A stretch of 64,000 nucleotides of DNA from contig CAZWAY010000001.1 of NCBI GenBank assembly GCA_964631945.1, positions 68,155-132,154 of the forward strand. Reading direction: 5' to 3'. A program made the position numbers and the translations under genes. Origin of the DNA: JABFRZ01 sp964631945. Lineage in GTDB: Bacteria; Planctomycetota; UBA1135; GCA-002686595. The notes beneath the pieces are model-generated. The model was not told the origin of the DNA and did no database searches. It saw nothing but the letters and a program-made list of their open reading frames with translations. Position 1 is the first letter of the stretch. Every line of letters begins with the position of its first letter. Positions 1 to 8,584 of this stretch are shown piece after piece.

Positions 1-726
1 ATCGGCCTCCTCGCCGGCACCGCCGAGATCGATCCCAGGGCCGTGCCGAAGGCATTCGGGTACCTGGAGGCCACGATCCGGGACAACCCGGGGCAGGTCC
101 ACGCGGCATACTTCGCCGCGATCTCGGTCGCCCGCGTGCTCCAGGCGTCGAGTGAGAGGTGCCCGTTCTCGCCCGACCCGAGCGACCCGAAGTACCAGCC
201 GCCGCCCGAGGGCGGAGGACTCCGGGACGAGTTCTTCCAGGAGACGGTCGACAACGCGCTGGCGTGGTGGGCGGCGCACCGCGACGAGTACACGCCGGAG
301 GGGCTCGAGCGCCGCAGGGCCGAGGAAGCGCGAGCCCGAGCCGAAGTCGAGGAACGCGAACGCCGCGAGGCTGCGGAGCGCGAACACAATGCACGGGTCC
401 CGCTGCAGACGGGACAGCGCCGGCGCGTGACGCTCGGAGCCGTCGTGACCTTCGCCACCGACCGCGACGCCGTTCAGTACCTCCTCCACGTCGGCTCGTC
501 GAACAGGAGCTCCGTGGACCCTGCGGCCGACCACGCCGCGAGACACGGCAAGAGCCACGCGGCCGGCTCCGCGTTCGAGGTGGTCGAAGCCCGCGGCGAC
601 GCCCTCGCGCGCGTCCGCTTCGACGGCGACGGCGAGGTGGCCTGGGCCTCCTCCAGGGAAGCGCTCGAGAACGCCGGCGGCCGGGCGGTGACGTCGCTGG
701 ATCACCCACGGCTCCACGCCCGGTGA
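1..726 (+). CDS. Hypothetical protein, 5' end outside window
   Basis: The reading frame is already open at base 1 and ends at a TGA, so the N-terminus lies outside the window; a GTG at position 43 is only an internal candidate start. About 241 residues are visible. Residues 95-140 are rich in Arg and Glu (RRRAEEARARAEVEERER) and are likely a long charged helix or coiled coil. The last 90 residues look globular. I recognise no family, signal peptide or membrane segment. Function unknown. Confidence 0.6.
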   Translation: MGLLAGTAEIDPRAVPKAFGYLEATIRDNPGQVHAAYFAAISVARVLQASSERCPFSPDPSDPKYQPPPEGGGLRDEFFQETVDNALAWWAAHRDEYTPEGLERRRAEEARARAEVEERERREAAEREHNARVPLQTGQRRRVTLGAVVTFATDRDAVQYLLHVGSSNRSSVDPAADHAARHGKSHAAGSAFEVVEARGDALARVRFDGDGEVAWASSREALENAGGRAVTSLDHPRLHAR

Positions 727-814
727 GCGGAGCGTCCCCGAACTGCGCGGCTCTCCAGGGCACCCCGAGGTGCTCGCTGGGCATAATGCGAGCCCCCGAG
801 AAAGGACTCCCTCG

Positions 815-1231
815 ATGAATCCGCTCCGTGAGCTCACGCTGTTCCTGCTGCGCGTCGTCGCGGGCCTGCTGTTCCTGCAGGCCGGCGGCATGAAGCTCCT
901 GGACTGGTTCGGAGGCATCCCCGCCGAGCACGGCGGGCACCCGGCGATGTGGTCCCAGGCCTGGATCGGCGGCGTGCTGGAGCTCTACGGCGGCGCCGCA
1001 GTGCTCATCGGCTTCCGCACGCGCCCGATCGCATTCCTGCTCTCGGGGATGATGGCCGTCGCCTACTTCCAGTTCCACCAGCCGAACGGCTTCTGGCCCA
1101 TCCAGAACCACGGCGAGCCGGCGGTGCTCCTGTGCTTCATCTTCCTGTTCTTCGCCGCGCACGGCTCGGGCAGGTGGAGCCTCGACGGTCTGCTGCGCAA
1201 GCGCAAGAAGGCCGAGGCGGCCGCGAGCTGA
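815..1231 (+). CDS. DoxX family membrane protein
   Basis: A 138-residue inner-membrane protein with four predicted hydrophobic helices. It opens with RVVAGLLFLQAGGMKLLDWFGG, the characteristic first helix of DoxX proteins, and later has the family's GGVLELYGGAAVLIGF segment. The ATG at 815 is preceded by GAGAAAGGA about six bases upstream; an upstream in-frame start at 770 has no such site and would add residues without homology. DoxX proteins are linked to redox and thiol stress in some bacteria, but the exact role here is not shown. It stands alone and converges on the gene to its right. Confidence 0.85.
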   Translation: MNPLRELTLFLLRVVAGLLFLQAGGMKLLDWFGGIPAEHGGHPAMWSQAWIGGVLELYGGAAVLIGFRTRPIAFLLSGMMAVAYFQFHQPNGFWPIQNHGEPAVLLCFIFLFFAAHGSGRWSLDGLLRKRKKAEAAAS

Positions 1232-1258
1232 GGCTGCCGAGCCGGGCGCGTCCGCCCG

Positions 1259-3859
1259 TCACGGCTTCTGTCGGAGTCCAACTCTCTTGCCGTTCCCCCA
1301 GCGAGCGAGGTTGGCGTCGCGCGCGGGACTGATCTCGAAGTCCCCGCCCACGCAGAGCGACGGGCTCGTGCCGTCATCGAGCACGGTCAGCGCATGGACG
1401 ACCGGGGCACCGACGGTCTGGCCCACTCCGGCTCCGAGCGTCGTCCAGTTCGAACCGTCCCAGCGCGCGAGGCCCTTGGCCGCCACGCCGCCCGCGGTCG
1501 TGAACTCACCACCGACGTACAGCGCCGGACCGCTGCCGTCGTCCAGGGTCGAGAGGGTGTGGACCACGGCGTTCACCCCGCCGCCGAGCGGCGACCAGCT
1601 CGCGCCGTCCCAGCGTGCGACTCGGTTGAGCGCAAGGCCATTGACCAGCGTGAAGAGGCCGCCCGCGTACAGCGCTGGACCGCTGCCGTCGTCCAGGACG
1701 GTGAGCGCCCGGACCGCTCCTCCCGTCAGGAGCGGGCCCACGCTCGACCAGTTCGAGCCGTCCCAGCGCGCGATCCTGCGCACCGTAGCGCCGCCGGCCT
1801 GAGTGAAGCTGCCGCCGACGTAGAGTGCCGGGCCGCTGCCGTCGTCGAACACGGTCAGGGCGAAGATGTCGCTGTTGAGGCCGCTGCCGAGCGCCGACCA
1901 GCTCGAGCCGTCCCACTTCGCGATGTGGTTCGCGGGCACTCCGCCGGCGGTGCTGAAGTCTCCGCCGGCATAGAGCGCCGGACCACTGCCATCGTCGAAC
2001 ACGGCCAAGCACCTGCCGGTCAGGCCGAGCCCGCTGCCGAGCGCGGACCAGTTCGAGCCATCCCACTTCGCGATCCGCAGCGCAGGAGAACCGCCGGCCT
2101 GGAAGAACTGTCCGGTGGCGTACATCGCTGGGCCAGCGCCGTCATCGAAGCTCGCCAGAGCCAGGACGGCGTTGTCCACGCCACTGCCGACCGTCTCCCA
2201 ACCCGAACGAGCCCAGCGGGCGATCCACTGGACGGACTTCCCGCCGGCCGTGTCGAAGTAGCCGCCGGCGAACAGTTCCTGGCCGCTGCCCTGATCGAGC
2301 GTCGCCAGGGAGCGGACGGATCCGACGAGCCCCTCCCTGCTCAGCCCCAGGGTCGACCAGGCCGTCCCGTCGAAGCGCGCGAGGTTCGGCGCACGCACGA
2401 CGGTGGAGGCTCCGCTCCCTCCCGACGTGCCAGAGAAGGTGCCGCCCGCGACCAGCCCGGTCTGCGCCCCGGCCCCGAGGTAAGCGAGGGTCTCCACCTG
2501 TCCGCTCGGGCCGACGTTCCGGCCCGACCAGCTCGTCCCGTCCCACTTCGCGATGCGAACCGCACTCACGCCGCCCGCCGAGGTGAAGGACCCGCCCGCA
2601 TGGAGCGCCGGACCGCTGCCGTCGTCGAGGACCTTCAGCTCTCGGACGGTGCCGTCGGTCCCGCTGCCGACCGCCGACCACGTCGCGCCGTCCCATCTGG
2701 CCACGCGGCTGGCGCCTACACCTCCGGCCGTCGTGAAGGATCCACCCGCGTAGAGCGCCGGACCACTGCCGTCGTCGAACGTCGCGAGAGCATGGACGAC
2801 GTGGTCCACGCCGCCGCCGAGTGCCGACCAGCTCGAGCCGTCCCAGCACGCGATCCCGTTCACGACGACGCCGCCGGCGGTGGTGAACTGCCCGCCGGCA
2901 TAGAGCTTCTCCCCGTTGCCATCGTCGAACGTCGTGAGCGCCAAGACCCCCGTGAAACCGTCGATGCCGCTTCCCAGGGGGATCCAGGACGAGCCATCCC
3001 ACTTGGCGATCCGATTCACCACGGTGGCGCCCGAGAACCCGAAGGAACCGCCGGCATGGAGCGCCGGCCCGCTGCCGTCGTCGAACACCGCGAGCGCGTA
3101 GACGTCGCCATCGAGCCCGCTCCCGAGCGCCTCCCACGAGGTGCCATCCCAGCGCCCGACGCTCCTCGTCGTGATGCCCCCCGCTCTCCCGAAGTCGCCG
3201 CCGACGTACAGCGCGGGTCCCCTGCCATCGTCGAAGGTGGCGAACGCCCGCACCCCGGCGAAGCCAGTGGGCTCCAATTGATCCACCTCGCTCCCGATGC
3301 GCGCGAGCCTCGAACCGTCCCACTTCACGAGGTACGTGGCCTGCACGCCACCCACCCTCAGGAAGTCGCCGCCGATGTAGAGCGCGGGGCCGCTGCCATC
3401 GTCGAAGGCGGTCATGTCGTGGACCGCCTCGTCGGCGCCGAGCAAGCCTCCGAAGGTGGGCAACCACCTCGCCCCGGGGCCAGCGACCGGTCTGAGCACC
3501 AGGGCTCCGACATGGACGATGGAACCCGAGCTGGGAACGATGCGAACACTCGCCTGCATTCCCCCCAGCATTCTCTTCGCCGTGGCCATCACGTCGATGG
3601 ACTCGGCCTCGGTCGGCACGTCGACCGTGAGCGCGAAGCTCCCATCCGAGCCGGTGACCGTCTCCCCACCCGCGCTGGTCGTGACCGTCACGCCGCGCGC
3701 CGGTCGCGCTCCGGGTCCGAGCACGCGCCCGACGACGGAACAGCCATCCGTGGCCGCGACCGTCTGGCCCGTTGCCCGCCCTCCAGCGCCGTGCACCTGC
3801 GCCTGGCTGGGTACGAGTCCGAACGAAGACAACAGCACGAGGGCGAGCGCGAACTTCAT
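1259..3859 (-). CDS. Secreted kelch-like repeat protein (14 repeats)
   Basis: An 866-residue exported protein. The start at 3859 (MKFALALVLLSS) is preceded by a GAGGA site six bases upstream and gives a classical signal peptide ending near SQAQ. Residues about 45-100 look like a carboxypeptidase-regulatory or Ig-like domain (GRVLGPGARPARGVTV). The rest is 14 tandem units of about 56 residues with core LYAGGSFTTAGG, then IAKWDGSSWSALGSG and FDDGSGPALY. Fourteen units would suit two seven-bladed beta-propellers (inference). The seventh unit carries an insertion and the last is short. No catalytic motif is seen; a cell-surface binding or structural role is plausible. Confidence 0.85.
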   Translation of the reverse strand: MKFALALVLLSSFGLVPSQAQVHGAGGRATGQTVAATDGCSVVGRVLGPGARPARGVTVTTSAGGETVTGSDGSFALTVDVPTEAESIDVMATAKRMLGGMQASVRIVPSSGSIVHVGALVLRPVAGPGARWLPTFGGLLGADEAVHDMTAFDDGSGPALYIGGDFLRVGGVQATYLVKWDGSRLARIGSEVDQLEPTGFAGVRAFATFDDGRGPALYVGGDFGRAGGITTRSVGRWDGTSWEALGSGLDGDVYALAVFDDGSGPALHAGGSFGFSGATVVNRIAKWDGSSWIPLGSGIDGFTGVLALTTFDDGNGEKLYAGGQFTTAGGVVVNGIACWDGSSWSALGGGVDHVVHALATFDDGSGPALYAGGSFTTAGGVGASRVARWDGATWSAVGSGTDGTVRELKVLDDGSGPALHAGGSFTSAGGVSAVRIAKWDGTSWSGRNVGPSGQVETLAYLGAGAQTGLVAGGTFSGTSGGSGASTVVRAPNLARFDGTAWSTLGLSREGLVGSVRSLATLDQGSGQELFAGGYFDTAGGKSVQWIARWARSGWETVGSGVDNAVLALASFDDGAGPAMYATGQFFQAGGSPALRIAKWDGSNWSALGSGLGLTGRCLAVFDDGSGPALYAGGDFSTAGGVPANHIAKWDGSSWSALGSGLNSDIFALTVFDDGSGPALYVGGSFTQAGGATVRRIARWDGSNWSSVGPLLTGGAVRALTVLDDGSGPALYAGGLFTLVNGLALNRVARWDGASWSPLGGGVNAVVHTLSTLDDGSGPALYVGGEFTTAGGVAAKGLARWDGSNWTTLGAGVGQTVGAPVVHALTVLDDGTSPSLCVGGDFEISPARDANLARWGNGKRVGLRQKP
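1290..3420 (-). repeat. Tandem array of about 168-bp coding repeats
   Basis: Fourteen in-frame repeats of roughly 165-170 bp lie inside the secreted repeat protein gene. They share GC-rich blocks such as GAGCGCCGGACCGCTGCC on the plus strand. The DNA-level similarity is high enough to allow recombination or assembly collapse, so copy number may be uncertain. Confidence 0.75.
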
Positions 3860-3953
3860 GGGAATCCTCGGTAGATGGAGCAAGAGCGAACCACCCCTCT
3901 AGCGGATCTCGACCGAGAGGTCACCGAACCGTATCGCCCCCGCCAATCTTGGC

Positions 3954-4682
3954 GTGACGGGAGCCCGGCGTCCGACTCGCCGCTGTTTCGCGGTGGGAAC
4001 GGTCCTCGCCTCTCATGGCGAGGACGAGCACGACGGCGCGCTCTTCGACGCGCGGGGCCTCGCGATCGACGAGCTCCTGGCGCACCGCGCCGAGACCGGC
4101 TCGATCCTGGGCTTCCCCGGGGCCAAGCCCCTTGCCAGCCGCGAGGCGGCCCTGGAGCTCGAGTGCGAGATCCTGGTCCCGGCCGCCCTGGAGAACGTGA
4201 TCACCGAGGAGAACGCGCCGCGCATCCGCGCCCGCATCGTGGCCGAGGCCGCCAACGGCCCGCTCACGGCCGCGGCCGACGAGCAGCTCGCCAAGCGCGG
4301 CGTCCTGATCCTCCCGGACGTCTATCTCAACGCGGGCGGCGTCACGGTCTCCTACTTCGAGTGGCTGAAGAACCTCTCGCACGTGCGCTTCGGACGCATC
4401 GAGAAGCGCTTCGAGGAGCTGGCCTTCCGGCGCATCCTGGGCGCGGTCGAGCAGGCCACCGAGCGCAAGTTCGCGCTGGACGTGCTCGCCAGCCTGAGCG
4501 AGGGCGCCGACGAGGAAGACCTGGTCCACTCGGGCCTGGAGGAGACCATGACCCAGGCCTACGCCCAGCTCAGCGAGATCCGCGCGCGCCTCGACGGCCA
4601 GGCCGACCTGCGCACCGCCAGCTTCATCAGCGCGATCGACAAGATCGCGGTGTGCTACGACAAGATGGGGATCTTCCCCTGA
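3954..4682 (+). pseudogene. 5'-truncated NAD-dependent glutamate dehydrogenase remnant
   Basis: The encoded 242 residues match the C-terminal half of the Glu/Leu/Phe/Val dehydrogenase family. Recognisable blocks are GFPGAKPLA, LVPAALENVITEENA, IVAEAANGP and YLNAGGVTVSYFEW. Family members are about 410-450 residues, with the substrate-binding domain and Rossmann GxGxxG loop at the N-terminus; both are missing. Recognisable similarity begins near VLASHGEDEHDGALFDARGL, and the frame upstream closes at a TAG (3900-3902) without homology. Without the substrate domain it should be inactive as glutamate dehydrogenase. The break could be a true deletion, an insertion boundary or an assembly join. It lies directly before an MNT/HEPN pair. 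Confidence 0.8.
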
Positions 4683-4814
4683 ACGACTCGTGCCGAGAGG
4701 CCCTGGCCCGGGGAGCACGGCCGGCCGCCTACGAAGTTTCCTGGAGCCCCTTGGCGTTGCCGGAGCCCGGCCTCTGAGTGGACGCGGCCCAACCTGCTCG
4801 GATGGAGGTCCAAC

Positions 4815-5180
4815 ATGGCTACTTCCGTCGTCAGGTGTATCCTCCTTCCCGTGAAGAAGAGCGGCACACGAAGAGCGATCGGCACGATGGTCGCGCGCAT
4901 CGTCGATCGGTTCGATCCCGAGCGCATCATCCTGTTCGGATCGCACGCTCGCGGAGACGCACGACCGGACAGCGACGTCGATCTCCTGGTGGTGATGCCC
5001 GTCGACGGTTCGCGCCGCGAGAAGGCGATCGAAATCGGCGTTGCGCTGGACGACATCCTCGTGCCAAAGGACATCATCGTCGTCACGCCGCAGTCCTTCG
5101 AACGGCGGAAGAATGTCGTCGGCACGGTCGAATGGCCCGCCGAGCACGAGGGCAAGCTCCTGCATGTCCGTCGACGCTGA
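4815..5180 (+). CDS. MNT-type nucleotidyltransferase domain protein
   Basis: A 121-residue minimal nucleotidyltransferase of the DNA polymerase beta superfamily. The signature is IILFGSHARGDARPDSDVDLLVV: a GS motif followed by DxD, which binds the metal and nucleotide. The start at 4815 has a strong GGAGGT site six bases upstream. Its 3' end overlaps the next gene by 17 bp, so the two are translationally coupled. In MNT/HEPN toxin-antitoxin (type VII) modules this protein neutralises the HEPN partner by AMPylation; that role is inferred from the pairing. Cytoplasmic. Confidence 0.85.
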   Translation: MATSVVRCILLPVKKSGTRRAIGTMVARIVDRFDPERIILFGSHARGDARPDSDVDLLVVMPVDGSRREKAIEIGVALDDILVPKDIIVVTPQSFERRKNVVGTVEWPAEHEGKLLHVRRR

Positions 5181-5592
5181 GGTCCGGCGTGTCGTCCAGG
5201 AGTGGGCGACCAAGGCCGAGAACGACCTGCGCACGGCCGCGCACACGCTGAAGCTGCAATCGGACTGCCCCACCGACACGGTCTGCTTCCACGCGCAGCA
5301 GTGCGTGGAGAAGTACGTCAAGGCGCTGCTCGTCTTGAGGTCCATCCCCTTCCCGAAGACCCACGACTTGAGCGTGCTGACGCGCGCTCTTCCCGAATCG
5401 TGGCAGCCCAATCTCACGGCGGAGCAGGTCCGCCGCTTGACCGACTACGCCACGGTCACGCGCTATCCGGGCGACTACGAGCCCGTCACGCTCGCGGAAG
5501 CGCGCGCGGCAATCACGATCGCGCGCAAGGTCCGCAAGCATGTTCGGGCCTTGCTCCCGTCGGGGAAGCCGCGTCCAAGACACCTCTCGTGA
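5164..5592 (+). CDS. HEPN domain protein (probable toxin partner of MNT)
   Basis: A 142-residue protein with the HEPN signature CFHAQQCVEKYVKALLVLR followed by KTHDLSVL and TRYPGDY. The ATG at 5164 lies inside the end of the nucleotidyltransferase gene (17-bp overlap), the usual arrangement in MNT/HEPN modules. HEPN proteins of this kind can be RNases, but the strict RX4-6H catalytic motif is not obvious here, so toxicity is uncertain. No other defence genes are adjacent. Confidence 0.85.
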   Translation: MSVDAEVRRVVQEWATKAENDLRTAAHTLKLQSDCPTDTVCFHAQQCVEKYVKALLVLRSIPFPKTHDLSVLTRALPESWQPNLTAEQVRRLTDYATVTRYPGDYEPVTLAEARAAITIARKVRKHVRALLPSGKPRPRHLS

Positions 5593-5682
5593 AAGGGTGT
5601 TGACCAGTAGAAAAGGCGCAGAAGGGAGGTGGCGACCGCCAAGCTCGGTGGGACCGCCGCTGACCAACGATGGTCCTTGACA

Positions 5683-8409
5683 CTACCCGAGCCGGTAGGC
5701 TTCATCGACCGGCCGCAGCGGCCGGTTCATCCACAGCGGCCGGCGCAGCGGGCCCTTGGCGGGCTTGGTGAGCTTCTTCCACTCCGCGTACACCGTTCGC
5801 GACTTCGCGGTGTCCACGAACACGTCGGCGTAGCGGTCGCCCTCGCGCGCCGGTTCGACGGTGACCTTCTGGTGCCAGCAGTGCATGCCGCTGGCGGGGT
5901 CGGGCTGGACCGGGAAGGTCAGGTTCTGGTTGACGCCGGCTTCGTGCCACCAGATGCGTTCCGTGTCGGGGTCGGAGCTCTTGAACGGGCCGACGGGGAC
6001 CTTGTGGCGGAAGAGGAAGGTCGAGCCCTCGCGCACGAGCTCGACCTGGGCGCTGGCCTGCTGCTGGCCGCCGACCGAGCGGAACAGGCGCCAGCGGCCG
6101 ACGTGGTGCGAGCAGCCGACGATGCCGGGGTGGATGCCCTCGGTCTCCCACACGCGCACGACGAAGTAGCCGATGCGCGTGCTGACGCGCGCCAGGGCGC
6201 CGTTCGTGAGGCCCAGCGCGGCCAGGTCGCGCGGGTGGACCCACAGCGGGTTCGTGTGGCTGATCTCCTGCAGCCACTTGGCGTTGCCCGAGCGCGTGTG
6301 GATCAGGGTCGGCAGGCGGAAGGTCGGGAGCAGCACGCGCTCGCGCGTCGTGAGGTCGATGTGACTCCAGTGCACCTGCGAGCGGATGTAGCCCGGGGTC
6401 GCGTCGTCCGCGAAGCCCCACTCGCGCATGGTCTTCGAGTAGAACTCGAGCTTCTTCGACTCGGTCTTGAAGCCCTCGCGCGACGAGCCGTCCTCGAGCC
6501 GGACACCTCCGGCGCCGTCCTTCTTCTCGTGCTCGTAGCGCTTCTGCCCGCCGTAGGGCACGTCGAAGGCGCCGTACTTGCGCATGTAGGCGAGCGGCGT
6601 GAGCCCGTCCTTCCTGGCGGCCTCGAGCAGGCCCGGCACCGACTTCTCGAAGATGTCGCCGAAGTACTCGTCCATCGAGACGGGCGTCCCGGGCTTCGTC
6701 TTCGACTCGAACCACTTGCGGATGCCGAGCGATCCATCGGGGTCGATCTTCCAGGTCAGCGCGACCCAGAACTCGGCCTCCTCCCAGACCTCGCCGGGGT
6801 TGGCGTCCTTGGTGAGCGCGACCTTCTCGCCGTTGCGCTCCTTGAACTCGCGCAGGACGGGCTGGCGGAAGCCAATCCAGGTGCCGGCGTGCGTCTCCTG
6901 GCTCATCAGGTCGTGGCGCTCGGGCCCGAGGCCGGTCGGCAGCACGTAGTCGGCCCACTGCGCCGTCTCGGACCAGATCGGCGTGAGCGCGACGTGGCAG
7001 CCGATGCGCTGCTCGTCCTCGAGCATCTCGATCCACGAGCAGCCGTCCGGATTGGTCCACACCGGGTTGTAGACGCGCGTGAAGTAGGCCTCGATGCGCA
7101 GGTCCTTCTCGCGCAGGAGGTGCGGCATCAGGAAGCTCATCTCGTAGTGCGCGAGCGGCCACTCGCGCGGGAACAGGCGCTCGTTCCAGCCCTTCTGCGG
7201 CGGCGGGTTCGCGCTCGGCTTGGGCGTGAACTTGTCCCAGGTGTTCGGGTTCAGCCCGCCGGGCGTGCCCAGCGAGCCGGTCAGCACGTGCAGCAACATC
7301 AGCGCGCGCGCCACCTGCCAGCCGCCCAGGTTGCCGCTGGCCGTGTTGCGCCACAGGTGGCTCGAGAACTGCGTGCCGGCGCGCTGGATCTCGTCGGCCA
7401 GCTCCACGACCGTGTCGGCCGGGATCTTGCACTCCGCGGCCACGAACTCGGGCGTGAACTGCGCGTAGTCCTCGGAGAGGCGCGCGAGGAAGCGCTCGAA
7501 GGTCTTCGGCTTCGCGCCGTCGTTGGCCTCGAGGTACTCCTTCCAGTTCACCCAGCGCCGCGCGAACTCCTGGTTCACCACGCCGCGCGCGAGCAGCTCG
7601 CGCGCCACGCCGAGCAGCATGGCCGCCTCGGTCCCCGGCCACGGCGCGATCCACAGGTGCGCGTGACTCGCGGTGTTCGAGAGGCGCGTGTCGACCACCG
7701 CCAGGCGCGCGCCGTTCTCCTTGGCCTCCATGATCCGCTGCGCGTGCGGGTTGAAGTAGTGCCCGGTCTCGAGGTGGCTCGAGAGCAGCAGCATGAACTT
7801 CGTCTCCGAGTAGTCCGGCGAGGGCCGGTCCGCGCCCATCCACAGCGTGTACCCGAGGCGCGCCGAGGCGCTGCACACGTTGGTGTGGCTGTTGTGCCCG
7901 TCCACGCCCCAGGCCTGCAGCATGCGCAGGACGAAGTGGTCCTCGCCCGGCCGCCCGACGTGGTACATGACTTCCTCGTTGCGCTGCTCGAGGATGGCCT
8001 TGCGGATGCGCCCGCCGATGTCGGTGAGCGCTTCCTCCCAGCTCACTTCCACGAACTCGCCCGAGCCGCGCTTCCCCTGCCGTTTCAACGGCTTCAGGAT
8101 CCGCTCGGTGTCGTTCACCTGGTTGATCGTCGCCGGGCCCTTCGCGCACGTGCGCCCGCGCGAGCCGGGGTGCACCGGGTTGCCCTCGAACTTGGTGATG
8201 CGCTCGGTCTCCTTGTCGACGTACGCCACCAGCCCGCAGGCCGACTCGCAGTTGAAGCAGATCGTCGGGACGAGCGCGTAGTGCTTCTCGACGCGCTCGG
8301 GCCACGCGGCCGGGTCGAGCTCCGTCCAGTCGTCCCACCGCTCGGGCGGCGGCGCGACGGCGAGTTCCCAGGGAGACGTGCGGGACTTCGGGCCGGTGTC
8401 GAGGGTCAT
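5683..8409 (-). CDS. Molybdopterin-dependent oxidoreductase, formate dehydrogenase/NapA superfamily
   Basis: A 908-residue catalytic subunit of the bis-MGD superfamily. Residues 51-88 hold the [4Fe-4S] ligands in the pattern C-x2-C-x3-C-x29-C (CFNCESACG to GRTCAKG). The metal ligand is probably the Cys in HTNVCSASARLGY. The C-terminal third has the molydop-binding fold (HTNPLWVHPRDLAALGL). The start at 8409 (MTLDTGPK) precedes the first conserved segment. No Tat or Sec signal is visible, so a cytoplasmic location or an exported partner is implied. No FeS or membrane subunit and no cofactor gene is adjacent. The long open frame upstream of 8409 is a shadow of the next gene. The substrate cannot be assigned. 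Confidence 0.85.
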   Translation of the reverse strand: MTLDTGPKSRTSPWELAVAPPPERWDDWTELDPAAWPERVEKHYALVPTICFNCESACGLVAYVDKETERITKFEGNPVHPGSRGRTCAKGPATINQVNDTERILKPLKRQGKRGSGEFVEVSWEEALTDIGGRIRKAILEQRNEEVMYHVGRPGEDHFVLRMLQAWGVDGHNSHTNVCSASARLGYTLWMGADRPSPDYSETKFMLLLSSHLETGHYFNPHAQRIMEAKENGARLAVVDTRLSNTASHAHLWIAPWPGTEAAMLLGVARELLARGVVNQEFARRWVNWKEYLEANDGAKPKTFERFLARLSEDYAQFTPEFVAAECKIPADTVVELADEIQRAGTQFSSHLWRNTASGNLGGWQVARALMLLHVLTGSLGTPGGLNPNTWDKFTPKPSANPPPQKGWNERLFPREWPLAHYEMSFLMPHLLREKDLRIEAYFTRVYNPVWTNPDGCSWIEMLEDEQRIGCHVALTPIWSETAQWADYVLPTGLGPERHDLMSQETHAGTWIGFRQPVLREFKERNGEKVALTKDANPGEVWEEAEFWVALTWKIDPDGSLGIRKWFESKTKPGTPVSMDEYFGDIFEKSVPGLLEAARKDGLTPLAYMRKYGAFDVPYGGQKRYEHEKKDGAGGVRLEDGSSREGFKTESKKLEFYSKTMREWGFADDATPGYIRSQVHWSHIDLTTRERVLLPTFRLPTLIHTRSGNAKWLQEISHTNPLWVHPRDLAALGLTNGALARVSTRIGYFVVRVWETEGIHPGIVGCSHHVGRWRLFRSVGGQQQASAQVELVREGSTFLFRHKVPVGPFKSSDPDTERIWWHEAGVNQNLTFPVQPDPASGMHCWHQKVTVEPAREGDRYADVFVDTAKSRTVYAEWKKLTKPAKGPLRRPLWMNRPLRPVDEAYRLG

Positions 8410-8584
8410 GTGTCCGGGGATCCTACTCACCGGACGCCCGCGGCTCCGAGTGCTACATACCGGTCCTCCCGGCCCCCTCGGTGCCTTCACCCTGTCTCCA
8501 ACCTGGGGAGAGCGCGGCGTTGTACCCTGATTGGCCGGGAATCGCCGGAAACGGCTCGGTTCCGGAAGAACGAGAGGGAGCAAG

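Noticed and set aside
1290..3420. CRISPR-like repeat array
   Set aside because: Repeats are about 168 bp, directly adjacent and coding; there are no short repeats with unique spacers.
3900..4010. Possible selenocysteine read-through restoring the glutamate dehydrogenase N-terminus
   Set aside because: The upstream in-frame stop is TAG, and the sequence before it has no dehydrogenase similarity.
5683..8409. Selenocysteine in the formate-dehydrogenase-like enzyme
   Set aside because: The probable metal ligand is encoded as Cys and there is no in-frame UGA.
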